A stretch of DNA of 58,993 bases from positions 1 to 58,993 of the forward strand of contig PLSX01000077.1 of the NCBI GenBank assembly GCA_003165315.1. Direction: 5' to 3'. Positions 1 through 8,136 of the stretch are shown here, piece after piece. A program made the translations under genes and the position numbers. The DNA comes from Acidobacteriota bacterium. Lineage in GTDB: Bacteria; Acidobacteriota; Terriglobia; UBA7540. Every line of letters starts with the position of its first letter. The first letter of the stretch is position 1. Below the pieces are notes generated by a model. That model had not been told where the DNA came from. It did not search any database and saw only the letters and a program-made list of their open reading frames with translations.

Positions 1-37
1 CCCGCCTTATCGACGGATTAGGGACCTCTTCTATCTC

Positions 38-66
38 TTGACCCAGCGCCTTAAGTCTGATAAAAG
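38..66 (+). promoter_or_regulatory. candidate promoter of the formaldehyde dehydrogenase gene
   Basis: TTGACC at 38-43 and TAAAAG at 61-66 are separated by 17 bases. This fits a sigma-70 type promoter whose -10 box is weak (4 of 6 consensus bases). Transcription would begin near 73, giving a leader of about 40 bases. A G-rich stretch (AGGGGGGC) just before the ATG at 112 can serve as the ribosome binding site. Confidence 0.4.
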
Positions 67-111
67 ATACACCTCGATTCGGGGCGTAAAATTGAAAACT
101 AGGGGGGCGCA

Positions 112-1305
112 ATGGCTTCTAACCGTGGATTAGCTTACATGGGACCGGGGAAGGTGGAGATTCAATCCATCGACTTTCCCAAGCTTGAACTGGGATCGCG
201 CAAGTGTCAGCACGGCGTGATTCTGAAAATCGTAACCACCAACATTTGCGGAAGCGACCAGCATATGGTACGCGGCCGCACCACAGCTCCGATGGGCCTG
301 GTGCTCGGCCATGAAATTACCGGCGAGATCATTGAGGCCGGGCGCGATGTGGAATTCCTCAAAGTCGGGGACCTGGTTTCGGTTCCTTTCAACATCGCTT
401 GTGGTCGTTGTCGCAACTGCAAAGAAGGCAAAACTGGAATTTGCTTGAACGTCAATCCCGCCCGGCCCGGCGCGGCGTATGGCTACGTTGATATGGGCGG
501 ATGGGTAGGCGGCCAGGCGGAGTACGTCATGGTTCCCTACGCGGATTTCAATCTCCTGAAACTCCCGCACAAAGATCGGACGATGGCGAAGATCACCGAT
601 ATCACGCTGCTCTCTGACATCTTCCCCACCGGCTACCACGGTGCGGTGACTGCGGGCGTCGGACCGGGCTCCATCGTTTATGTAGCAGGCGGCGGACCGG
701 TGGGACTTGCCTGCGCTGCTTCCTGCCATTTGCTCGGTGCAGCCGTTGTTATTGTGGGCGACCTGATTCCGGAACGCCTGGCGCAAGCCCGTAGCTTTGG
801 CTGCGAAACGGTGGATCTGCGGCAGGACGCTTCGCTCGGCGAACTGATTGATAAGATCATCGGTGAGCCGGAAGTTGACTGCGCGGTGGATTGCGTGGGC
901 TTTGAAGCCCGTGGCCATGGCAAAGAAACCGCAGTGGAGCGCCCGGCGACTGTGCTGAATGCCCTGATGACGGTGGTGCGTGCCGGCGGCGGCATGGGCA
1001 TCCCCGGACTCTACGTTACCGATGATCCGGGAGGCGTCGACCAGAATGCCAAGACCGGAAACCTCAGCATCCGCATCGGTCTGGGCTGGGCTAAATCCCT
1101 CCACTTCATGACCGGCCAGTGCCCGGTGATGAAGTACAATCGGCAGCTTCTGCAAGCCATTTTGCATGACAAGATCCAGATTGCCAAAGCGGTGAACGCC
1201 ACGGTGATTTCACTCGATGACGCTCCGCAAGGCTACAAGGACTTTGATCGCGGCGCGGCCAAGAAGTTCGTCATCGATCCGCACCACATGGTAAAAGCAG
1301 CTTAG
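112..1305 (+). CDS. fdhA: glutathione-independent formaldehyde dehydrogenase (zinc, NAD-dependent)
   Basis: This 397-residue zinc alcohol dehydrogenase family protein should oxidise formaldehyde to formate with NAD+ in the cytoplasm, without added glutathione. The length and the ligand positions match the Pseudomonas putida enzyme: Cys46 (ICGSD), His67 (GHE) and Asp169 for catalytic zinc, and Cys97, Cys100, Cys103 and Cys111 for structural zinc. The nucleotide-binding glycine motif AGGGPVG lies near residue 195. The ATG follows an AGGGGGGC ribosome site. The gene is monocistronic: a strong hairpin follows the stop codon and the next gene faces it. The family also includes dismutating variants, so the exact physiological aldehyde is not certain. 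Confidence 0.92.
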   Translation: MASNRGLAYMGPGKVEIQSIDFPKLELGSRKCQHGVILKIVTTNICGSDQHMVRGRTTAPMGLVLGHEITGEIIEAGRDVEFLKVGDLVSVPFNIACGRCRNCKEGKTGICLNVNPARPGAAYGYVDMGGWVGGQAEYVMVPYADFNLLKLPHKDRTMAKITDITLLSDIFPTGYHGAVTAGVGPGSIVYVAGGGPVGLACAASCHLLGAAVVIVGDLIPERLAQARSFGCETVDLRQDASLGELIDKIIGEPEVDCAVDCVGFEARGHGKETAVERPATVLNALMTVVRAGGGMGIPGLYVTDDPGGVDQNAKTGNLSIRIGLGWAKSLHFMTGQCPVMKYNRQLLQAILHDKIQIAKAVNATVISLDDAPQGYKDFDRGAAKKFVIDPHHMVKAA

Positions 1306-1320
1306 TATTTTTCAACGATT

Positions 1321-1349
1321 CCCCTCCTGGTCCAAAAGACCGGGAGGGG
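1321..1349 (+). terminator. hairpin terminator after fdhA
   Basis: A perfect G/C-rich stem, CCCCTCC plus GGTC against GACC plus GGAGGGG with one offset base on each side and a short A-rich loop, begins 16 bases after the fdhA stop. Only a weak T stretch (GATGTTTC) follows. It probably ends fdhA transcription and insulates it from the convergent oxidoreductase gene. Confidence 0.55.
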
Positions 1350-1396
1350 AGATGTTTCATCAAATCGGTTCGATTGGGTAATGGAGCGCCAAAGGC

Positions 1397-1561
1397 TCAC
1401 TTACCAATGCTCCCCGCATCAAACCCCTCTTCTAATCCAGCGATTTTTTCAAGCCACACTTTGTACTGTGCGAGTGAGTAGGGGGGCATGCCCTGAAGGT
1501 AATGGTTCGCGAATTTCTTCCCGTTTGCCGGAATGAAAGACGGAAATCTGACCCAACTCTA
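1397..1561 (-). pseudogene. open reading-frame remnant downstream of the FAD oxidoreductase
   Basis: On the minus strand, just past the oxidoreductase stop, a frame offset from that gene stays open for about 55 codons and ends with a protein-like tail (SLAQYKVWLEKIAGLEEG, then a stop at 1397). It has no ATG and no ribosome binding site. It could be the 3' end of a decayed gene or of a frame-shifted extension. I do not recognise a family, and chance openness is possible. Confidence 0.22.
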
Positions 1562-1566
1562 GGTTT

Positions 1567-3186
1567 TCATTGGCCGGATGGCCGATACTCCAAAACAACA
1601 CCCTGGGACCTCAACACCTTCGCCAATTCTCCCGGGTTGACATCCTGAACCGCCTCATTCTTCGCGATGGCCAGCTTGGACGCAATTGCTGCTGCCTGCC
1701 CCATCATCATGTACTGGGGCTCCATGCGGAGTGTTCCGTAGGCAATATGGCTGGCAGAGACGCAAACAGGCACCAGCAGGTTCTGAACTTCCTGCCGTTT
1801 GGGCACGAGGATTCGATAAGGAATTTGGTAGGGTACCGCAGGAACCTGAGTGTCCCCTTCGTTCGTCACCAAGCCTTCCCCGCTCACCACTCGCTGAATG
1901 TGGTGCGAATCGATGCCGTACGAACCCATGCCAACTGCGTCGGATTTCAAAACATCCGTCTGCACATCTTTCTGCGTCATCACATACTCGCCAATCATCC
2001 GGCGCGCCTCGCGAATGTAGAGTTGCGGCGGCCAATTTGCGGTATCAACAAATTCATCTTTCGCCAGCCCCCACCGGTTCAATTCTTCCTGAAGTGATTT
2101 AGGAACTTGTGGATCATGAGCCAGGAAGTATAGGAATCCGGCGGTATATTCGTAATGCGCCTGCCAGATCTTCGCCCGCTCAGCATAGCTCGCTTCCGGA
2201 TATGCCCAACTTCCGCCCAGAAAATCGGTGGAAAAAGCACCCATGTTGTTCATGTCGGCTTTGTTGTTGGGAAGAGGCCCGATCAGCAACACGGACTTCA
2301 GCGCGGGTGCATGGCCTTCTTGTTCGGTGCGCGCCTCGAGCAATCGCGCCAGCAATGCATAGCGCGCCGGGTTGTATCCAGCGGGCTTGGGGAATGGTGA
2401 CTGGTTCGCCGGGTCGGAAGAAAAGCAAAGCCTGAAGTTGTACGACTGCGTCTTCTTGTCGGCGGATCCCGGCGTTCCGGTTGGACCGTCATAAATCTCG
2501 GGCAGAAGCTTTCCGCTGGAATCATAGGGTGAAAGCTTCACGTTGAATTGGTGCCCCGGCGAGTCCGCGCGCACACCGGCAAGAGGCTCGCCATATTGCG
2601 CGATGCCTTCCCTCCCCCAGGTATAGGAGACCCCCGCCTGCGCCATCAGGTCGCCCTCGTAAGTGGCATCGATAAAAACTCTGGCGTGAAAGGATGCCCC
2701 ATTCTCCACGGAAATGCAGGTAATCCTTTCGCCGCTTCTCTCCACGCCACTCCTCTCCACCAGACGGTGGTGCATGAACACCGACACGTGGCTCGTTTCA
2801 AGCATCTGCTTCATGATGGCGAGGGCTACGTGCGGTTCCGGGTACCAGGAGACCTGTTGCCCATGCCGGACCAATTCGTAATACCGCCCGGCGCGCCAAT
2901 AGAACTCCAGGGGGAGTCCACCAATGACTTCCGACCTGCCAATGTCAGTGAGGTTCAGCCCTCCGGTGGACATTCCGCCAAGATGGTCGGTGGGTTCAAC
3001 GAGAGCCACCAAGAGGCCCTGCCGCGCCGCAGCCACGGAAGCCATCACTCCCGCCGGCGTTGCGCCATAGACAACCACATCGAAATCCTGACTGGCGGAA
3101 AGCCGGCCGCAAATCGTGAGCACAACGAGCAATGTCAAACCAACCCCAACATTCCGTCGATTGAAAATGGAAAATGACATGGGCAA
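1567..3186 (-). CDS. secreted FAD-dependent oxidoreductase
   Basis: This 539-residue protein starts with a hydrophobic signal peptide (about residues 1-32). It continues with a dinucleotide-binding beta-alpha-beta unit, FDVVVYGATPAGVMAS at about 35-50, followed by the EPTDHLGGMSTGGL segment. That segment is typical of the FAD_oxidored family, whose members are often annotated as FAD-dependent oxidoreductase or xanthan-lyase-associated protein. The C-terminus (GQAAAIASKLAIAKNEAVQDV) is also typical. Substrate unknown. The family is common in secreted carbohydrate-degradation sets of soil bacteria, so a periplasmic role in oxidising a sugar or related metabolite is an inference. It lies 119 bases downstream of the phosphoesterase gene on the same strand and may be co-transcribed with it. 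Confidence 0.82.
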   Translation of the reverse strand: MPMSFSIFNRRNVGVGLTLLVVLTICGRLSASQDFDVVVYGATPAGVMASVAAARQGLLVALVEPTDHLGGMSTGGLNLTDIGRSEVIGGLPLEFYWRAGRYYELVRHGQQVSWYPEPHVALAIMKQMLETSHVSVFMHHRLVERSGVERSGERITCISVENGASFHARVFIDATYEGDLMAQAGVSYTWGREGIAQYGEPLAGVRADSPGHQFNVKLSPYDSSGKLLPEIYDGPTGTPGSADKKTQSYNFRLCFSSDPANQSPFPKPAGYNPARYALLARLLEARTEQEGHAPALKSVLLIGPLPNNKADMNNMGAFSTDFLGGSWAYPEASYAERAKIWQAHYEYTAGFLYFLAHDPQVPKSLQEELNRWGLAKDEFVDTANWPPQLYIREARRMIGEYVMTQKDVQTDVLKSDAVGMGSYGIDSHHIQRVVSGEGLVTNEGDTQVPAVPYQIPYRILVPKRQEVQNLLVPVCVSASHIAYGTLRMEPQYMMMGQAAAIASKLAIAKNEAVQDVNPGELAKVLRSQGVVLEYRPSGQ

Positions 3187-3305
3187 GCTCCTAACAGTGC
3201 ATCTATCTGATGGCGCAACGAAGAACCGGTCTCCGATTCTATTTCAAGAGCCGTAGCGGAATCCGCGGGCCGACGGATGTCTCAGATGTGCCTCCTCACT
3301 CCCGG

Positions 3306-6071
3306 TTAGTGATCTTTATCCATTTCCTGGCGGATTCGCGCTGGATTATCGAGCGGCTCCGAGGGAGGGAGCGCCTTCCCTTTGCTCAAACTGTAGAGCG
3401 GATCGCGCGCTTTGTCAGGGTCGAAGATGCTCAGGTCCGAAGGCAATGCGACGTAGGGCGTAACGTCCGGGATGTCGGTGAAGCAATCGGAAAGGTCGGT
3501 GGCGGCGGCATCGTACTGGTTGAGGGGTGGAAGCCCCAGGATGCGCTCCGTGGTTTTGAGAATGCTCAACATGCTGGTATGCACGTGGGAAACACCGCGC
3601 CGGGAATAGGGACTGACCACCAGCAGCACACTCCGATGCGCATCCACGTGATCGCGCCCATTCTGTGCATCATCCTCAGTGATGAAGACGGCAGTGTCCG
3701 CCCAAAATTTGCTATGGGAAAGCAGGTCGATGATCTTGCCGAGTGCCAGGTCGTTGTCGGCAACATACGAGGCGCGATAAGCGTAGCCATCCTCCGGCCG
3801 TGGGGTCGCCGTATGGTCATTGGGCAGCCAGATGTAGATAAACTGCGGCAGTGCCATCAGACCCTTCACATAGCGTTCCTCAAACTCTTTCCTGAACTGC
3901 TCAAACCGGTACTGATCCGGGATCGAGGTATTGAACATGGGGTAGGTTCTTGAAGTGTTGGCATAGAGCGGCCCGGAAAGAGGGAGGTTGATTCCCAGGC
4001 GGAGACCTGTTGGTTCATACCCTTCATCCATGTCGCCCGATAGTCCCTCACCATAATTGCGGAAGGTCTTGCCATGGCGGGACAAGTGATCCCACAGCGA
4101 CCCCGCCTCCAGGAAATCCTCCGGGAGCAGGGACGATCCTCCCCCCAAGATCAAGCGGCCCGGGGCGTCGTTATCGTAATAGAGGTGCCCATGTCCCCCG
4201 TATGCAGGCGGCATCATCGTTTCCACCCATTCGGTGGGGTAGCTATCCACCAGCCAGTGGTGGCCATCGAAGGAAACATCCGAATCCACATAGTAGTTAT
4301 CGCTCAGGCCGAAGCGCTGGGCGAGGGCATGATGATTGGGCGTAACCTGCACGTGCCGCAAATCCGGCTGACCATCTTCGTGAACGTCTGCATCCATCCC
4401 CCATCGGGCCAGGTTGGGGTCGCCATTCACTTCCTTCCCTTCCATGGTTCGAACATCGCCAAAGACTTCGTCGTAGGTGCGATTCTCTTTGACAATCAGC
4501 ACCACATGGTGAATGCGTGGGCTGGCTCCGCCACCCAGGGGAATGGGGAAGCGTGGGGAGCGCGGCTTGGGGGGGCCACTGGGAGCAAAGCCGTTATTCC
4601 GAATGACCTGGTGGGTCATCTTCGCAAGTTCAGGTTCCGTCGGCACGGGGATGATGGAAACAGTGCCCGCGGTGATGTCGCCAACATAGTCTCCGACCGG
4701 GCCCATGAGGAAGCCGGAGCCGCCGTTCGGACCGGCGCCGAAACCCTTGGCATTGGCCACATAGAGCGTGCGCCCATCATTTCCAACAGCCACTCGGGAA
4801 GGAAACCAGCCTGCTGGAATGTAGCCCAGAACACTGTTGCTGCGGGCATTGTATACGGCCACAGCATTGATTCCTGCGCAGGCAACGTAGAGGCGCGATT
4901 CATCCGGGCTGAGAGCCAGACCAAAGGGCAGGACTCCGCGCAGGCCGCCCACGCCGGGGGCAGGCTCCAGACGGGTGGTGATGACCAGGCGATTCCTTTT
5001 CGTATCGAGAACACTAATGCTGTCCTGCGCGGAATTGGAAACATACACACGCTCATGCCCCGCGGCAACAGCGCCCGGACTCGAACCACCCACGGACTTG
5101 CTGCCAATCGCAAGCCCTGTGCGGATGCGCGCCAATACGGCGGGCGGCCCGCTTTTTGCATCAAGGACAAAAACCGAATTGGACTCTGGCACGTTGGGAT
5201 CGCCCAAGCCTTGAATCCTCTTGCCCCCAATCGTGGCACCTTGCTGCGCCTCAGGCGAGCCAGTGGCGAAGGGCGGAAAGTCCAATCCCGTCTCCTCGGC
5301 GCGCGCCGCATCAAATCCCTGCACCACGGAATAGCGGTAAGTACCCACGTTGGAGACGTAGACATGATCGCCGCCGGGACTCACGGCAACGGCAAAGGGT
5401 AGCCTTCCCACGCCTACCCGCCAACGAATGCCTCCGCTGCGGGTTTCAATAACCACCAGTTCAAAGTGTGCGAGGTCCAGAGCGTAAAGAAGTTTGCCAT
5501 CGGGAGAAAGCGCCAGTGCCCCGGAAAAGCTGTGGCGATATCGCTTTCCATTGAACTCGCCATCCAGGGAAATCACCTGCGAGCGCTGCCCAATTTGCAG
5601 GTCGTAACCGTCAATCTTTCCATTGTCGCCTTCCGAAACATAAGCCGTCCGGCTGTCGCCGGCGATGGCAAGTCCCATGTAGACGCTGGAGGGCTCGACT
5701 TCAGAATGCCGGGCGGGATAGCCGCGAGGAATCTGCTGCACATCAGGAGCTTTGGCCGCCAGCCTACGGATAATGGAAAGTGAAAAAGGCCACATGCCAA
5801 TGTTGGCCGTCACCAGCATTTTTCCGTCGGCGCTGAGCGCCATGCCGTAAGGGTGTGGCGCCACCTTGACCTGCACACCCGCCGGGGAAACGAAGCGGCC
5901 ATTTGGCAAAACCGACTCACCCGCCTCATTGATGTGAGTCGGCAGGTCGCCCGCCGGTGCGCTGAGCTCCACCGGGCCGCGGCTTCGTCCCGCGGTCATC
6001 AGAAACGGTGGCTTTACAATCAAATACAGGCCCACCAGGAGCAAGCCAATCAGCAGGACCACTCTCCGCAT
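3306..6071 (-). CDS. beta-propeller (YVTN-type) / phosphoesterase fusion protein, exported
   Basis: This 921-residue protein has an N-terminal membrane or signal segment (residues 2-18). A large region (about 70-480) of repeated beta-propeller blades follows, with motifs such as YVSNVGTYRYSV, VYVSNSAQDSISVLD and LYVACAGINAVAVYN. The C-terminal domain (about 520-900) is of the AcpA/phospholipase C phosphoesterase type, with HVVLIVKENRTYDEVFGD near 520-540 and a late acidic and histidine-rich part (FITEDDAQNGRDHVDAHRS). It should hydrolyse a phosphate ester outside the cytoplasm. The propeller may bind substrate or anchor the enzyme. Propeller-phosphoesterase fusions of this size are common in Acidobacteriota. 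The ATG lies only 5-15 bases from a GGGGAGATAACGT ribosome site. The exact substrate cannot be read from sequence. Confidence 0.82.
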   Translation of the reverse strand: MRRVVLLIGLLLVGLYLIVKPPFLMTAGRSRGPVELSAPAGDLPTHINEAGESVLPNGRFVSPAGVQVKVAPHPYGMALSADGKMLVTANIGMWPFSLSIIRRLAAKAPDVQQIPRGYPARHSEVEPSSVYMGLAIAGDSRTAYVSEGDNGKIDGYDLQIGQRSQVISLDGEFNGKRYRHSFSGALALSPDGKLLYALDLAHFELVVIETRSGGIRWRVGVGRLPFAVAVSPGGDHVYVSNVGTYRYSVVQGFDAARAEETGLDFPPFATGSPEAQQGATIGGKRIQGLGDPNVPESNSVFVLDAKSGPPAVLARIRTGLAIGSKSVGGSSPGAVAAGHERVYVSNSAQDSISVLDTKRNRLVITTRLEPAPGVGGLRGVLPFGLALSPDESRLYVACAGINAVAVYNARSNSVLGYIPAGWFPSRVAVGNDGRTLYVANAKGFGAGPNGGSGFLMGPVGDYVGDITAGTVSIIPVPTEPELAKMTHQVIRNNGFAPSGPPKPRSPRFPIPLGGGASPRIHHVVLIVKENRTYDEVFGDVRTMEGKEVNGDPNLARWGMDADVHEDGQPDLRHVQVTPNHHALAQRFGLSDNYYVDSDVSFDGHHWLVDSYPTEWVETMMPPAYGGHGHLYYDNDAPGRLILGGGSSLLPEDFLEAGSLWDHLSRHGKTFRNYGEGLSGDMDEGYEPTGLRLGINLPLSGPLYANTSRTYPMFNTSIPDQYRFEQFRKEFEERYVKGLMALPQFIYIWLPNDHTATPRPEDGYAYRASYVADNDLALGKIIDLLSHSKFWADTAVFITEDDAQNGRDHVDAHRSVLLVVSPYSRRGVSHVHTSMLSILKTTERILGLPPLNQYDAAATDLSDCFTDIPDVTPYVALPSDLSIFDPDKARDPLYSLSKGKALPPSEPLDNPARIRQEMDKDH

Positions 6072-6371
6072 ACGTTATCTCCCCAACCCACGCCGACATT
6101 TAGACCCACGACAAAATAGAATACGAGCACGACGTGGGGGCAAAGATATCACATGAACCTCACTCCTCGACCGCAGCCTTTGAACACAGACCGGTTTTTC
6201 TGCCGCGGCCACCCTAAATTACGTGCATTGCAGGAGCCGGCATCACGACCAATCTCGCGTGCCGTAGGGTTCGGATCTCAGTCCCCCGGCATCTTTCCTT
6301 GTATTTGACGCATGCACTTTTCCCGCTCTTTTGTTTTCATCAACATCTCGGGATATGCCTGCAAGGACAGA

Positions 6372-6406
6372 AGTCAGGAGTCAAAAGTCAGGATCCAGGA
6401 GTCAGG
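6372..6406 (+). repeat. 7-base short tandem repeat (AGTCAGG type)
   Basis: Five consecutive heptamers, AGTCAGG, AGTCAAA, AGTCAGG, ATCCAGG and AGTCAGG, follow the first array core. Similar but shorter or degenerate runs follow most other cores (for example near 6674-6694, 6846-6890, 7157-7180, 7513-7530 and 7740-7752). Confidence 0.7.
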
Positions 6407-6550
6407 ATTGCGACCACTCCTGCCGGCGGCCGACTTCGGACATTTGAGCTCCCCTGGCACCTTTCCGGCAAGGCTTTTGGCATGCGCATTTTTCCCGTTC
6501 CTTTGTTTTCATGAATATCGCCGGATGCACCTTCATTTTTGAAGAAGAAG

Positions 6551-6673
6551 CTAGTGCAGTGTCCACGAAATAAATGGGCACTTTTTGCGGCCTAGCGCCG
6601 GGCTTTAGCCCGGCATGTGCCGCCCTAAAGGGCGGCGCTGCATTGTCCAGCCAATTACTGGACACTATACTAG
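6551..6673. mobile_element. MITE-like element, full copy with hairpin cassette
   Basis: This 123-base element is bounded by CTAG at both ends. It has imperfect terminal inverted repeats: CTAGTGCAGTGTCCA on the left and, read inward from the right, CTAGTATAGTGTCCAG. Sub-terminal palindromes centre on TGTCC/GGACA. A double-hairpin cassette (6593-6639) sits inside. It carries no gene. The ends and the TA or CTAG target fit a non-autonomous relative of an IS630/Tc1-mariner-like element, which is an inference; no matching transposase is in the window. Confidence 0.6.
6593..6639. repeat. double-hairpin REP-like cassette
   Basis: Two palindromes stand side by side: CCGGGCTTTAGCCCGG and GCCGCCCTAAAGGGCGGC. 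A nearly identical copy is at 7359-7406, while the short element at 7588-7668 lacks it. It therefore behaves as a discrete cassette inside the larger element. In RNA it would form two strong stem-loops. Confidence 0.6.
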
Positions 6674-7316
6674 GAGTCAGGAGCCAGGAGTTAGAATCAA
6701 GCCCCCTTCGGCAAGCCCACAGACTTCGGGCCTCGGGCCCCAACGGTCATCTTACCGAGCATTTGGCGCCAGTCCCTTCCACGTTCCTTTTTTTTCATGA
6801 ATATCGCCGGATGCACCTTCATTTTTGGGAACGGGAGCGATGAGTTAGGATTCAGGAGCCAGTATTCAGGAGTTAGGAGCTGGGAGTCTGAATCCTCGCC
6901 TCCGGACTGTGCCGATCCATCCGCTCTTGTGTACGACATATTGTCCTTGCCTTTTGTTTTCATAGATATCGCCGGATGCACCTTAATATTTGAAGCCGGA
7001 AGTCCCGAGCCGGGAGTTAGAATCATGAATCCTCTAGTACGCCGCAGGGGCTGGACTTGGAGCCGCCTTGACGCCTTATCTTGATATTGGGCACGTTTAT
7101 TTTTCCGCGTTCCTTTATTTTCATCAACTTCTCGGGATATCCCTGCAAGGGGAGCATTTAGGAGCCAGGAGTCAGGATGAAGACCGCACCCGGGCGTCGC
7201 AGGATCCGGACGTCGAAGCCACCCAAGGATCTTCCAGGCATTTTGCGGAAGTACCTTTTCTCGTTCCTTTGTTTTCATGAACATCGCCGGATGCACCTTC
7301 ATTTTTGAAGAAGAAG

Positions 7317-7406
7317 CTAGTGCAGCGTCCACGAAATAAATGGGCACTTTTTGCGGCGTAGCGCCGGGCTTTAGCCCGGCATGTGCCGCCCTAAAGGGCG
7401 GCGCTA
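7317..7406. mobile_element. MITE-like element, truncated copy
   Basis: The left end CTAGTGCAGCGTCCACG and the interior match the element at 6551, including the double-hairpin cassette. The right end (the part with CATTGTCCAG and the right terminal repeat) is missing. The sequence instead joins directly to CTTATCCCTCAGGCTG, which resembles the flank of the copy at 7588. This suggests deletion or recombination between repeats. Confidence 0.5.
7359..7406. repeat. double-hairpin REP-like cassette, second copy
   Basis: It has the same two palindromes as 6593-6639, CCGGGCTTTAGCCCGG and GCCGCCCTAAAGGGCGGC, with GTAGC and GCTAC outside them that extend the symmetry. Confidence 0.55.
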
Positions 7407-7587
7407 CTTATCCCTCAGGCTGCTTCCTAGCCTTGGCGCATGGAGATTTTCCCATTCCTTTTTTTCATGAATATCGCCGGATGCACCTTCATTTTTCGAA
7501 CAGAAACTGGAAGTCAGGAGCTGAAAGTTAGAATTTTGAGCCCTTCCGATCGCCGCAAATTTTGGGCCTCATCCCTCAGTCTGCTTC

Positions 7588-7668
7588 CTAGTGTAGTGTC
7601 CACGAAATAAATGGACACGGTTTGCGGCGGAGCTACATTGTCCAGCCAATTACTGGACACTGCACTAG
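7588..7668. mobile_element. MITE-like element, short copy with recognisable empty site
   Basis: This 81-base element has terminal inverted repeats CTAGTGTAGTGTCCA and, from the right, CTAGTGCAGTGTCCAGT. It lacks the double-hairpin cassette. Its flanks, CTGCTTC before and CCTTGGCGCATGGAG after, are joined without an element at 7420-7445 (CTGCTTCCTAGCCTTGG), where a single CTAG is present. The element therefore inserted at CTAG and duplicated either CTAG or its central TA. Confidence 0.65.
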
Positions 7669-7800
7669 CCTTGGCGCATGGAGATTTTCCCGTTCCTTTG
7701 TTTTCATTAACTTCTCGGGATATCCCCGCAAGGGCAGAAGTCAGGAGCTAAAATCGCGGCTCCTGCCGATTCCTGATCCATGCCCCCTGCCACCTGCCAC

Positions 7801-7850
7801 CGAGTCCCGAGTCCCGAGTCCCGAGTCCCGAGTCCCGAGTCCCGAGTCCC
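7801..7850 (+). repeat. pure 7-base tandem repeat (CGAGTCC, about seven copies)
   Basis: Seven uninterrupted copies of CGAGTCC plus one base form a short tandem repeat. Such heptamer repeats are known from cyanobacteria and other bacteria, and the copy number can change by slippage. It lies about 290 bases upstream of rhaT. Confidence 0.85.
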
Positions 7851-8136
7851 TCAAAAGCCTACACTAGAGCCTAGCATTTGTCAAGAGAATTTTTGCCTGG
7901 TTTCCCGCCGACAGGAACAATTTGTTCAAAATCGCCTCTACGTTTCCCACCTATAGAAGGCCGGAATGACAAGCTCCGAATTGTTCCAGCAATCTAAGGT
8001 GCTTCTCGAAATTGAACCTCAGCGGCGCCACGGGCATTTTGTCCGTAGCCCAAGTTAGCTTTGCATTTCAGGCAGGGGATGACTATTCTCATGCACGTTT
8101 GTTGCGTTCGTTATAGTGCAAGGAGATCAATCTGTC

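Larger units (their letters stand above)
6321..7733. repeat. array of eight degenerate repeat units (two subtypes)
   Basis: Conserved cores lie at about 6321-6366, 6491-6541, 6781-6827, 6951-6992, 7102-7150, 7258-7307, 7447-7496 and 7685-7733. All contain a form of CTTTGTTTTCAT. Five continue GAATATCGCCGGATGCACC (type A: second, third, fourth, sixth and seventh, with small changes). Three continue with ATCTCGGGATAT and end in GCAAGG (type B: first, fifth and eighth). Most cores are preceded by a TTTTCCCGTTC-like block and followed by 7-base repeats such as AGTCAGG. Spacing is irregular (about 155-285 bases), so this is not a CRISPR array. Read on the minus strand, type A units could encode MKVHPAIFMKTKEREK. 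Confidence 0.75.
6072..8136. other. 2-kb gene-free tract packed with repeats
   Basis: No credible gene lies between the phosphoesterase start and rhaT. About 6321-7733 carries eight copies of a degenerate unit. Each has a CTTTGTTTTCAT core and most are followed by 7-base repeats of the AGTCAGG kind and a variable GC-rich segment. Three miniature inverted-repeat elements and two double-hairpin cassettes lie inside it. A pure 7-base tandem repeat ends the tract at 7801-7850. From 7851 to 8100 I see no repeat; the rhaT promoter is probably there. Open frames in the tract (for example 6697-7347 on the minus strand) follow the repeats and look incidental. Confidence 0.7.

Noticed and set aside
130..1167. 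long minus-strand frame opposite fdhA
   Set aside because: It is a shadow of a strongly conserved gene on the other strand and has no recognisable domain.
4074..5402. 442-codon plus-strand frame opposite the phosphoesterase
   Set aside because: It mirrors conserved propeller and phosphoesterase codons on the other strand, with no motif or ribosome site.
6697..7347. 216-codon minus-strand protein
   Set aside because: It runs through several repeat units and the 7-base repeats in varying frames, has no ribosome site and no domain; the openness follows the repeat structure.
6321..7733. CRISPR array
   Set aside because: The repeats are degenerate, irregularly spaced at 155-285 bases and interrupted by other elements, and no cas gene is present.
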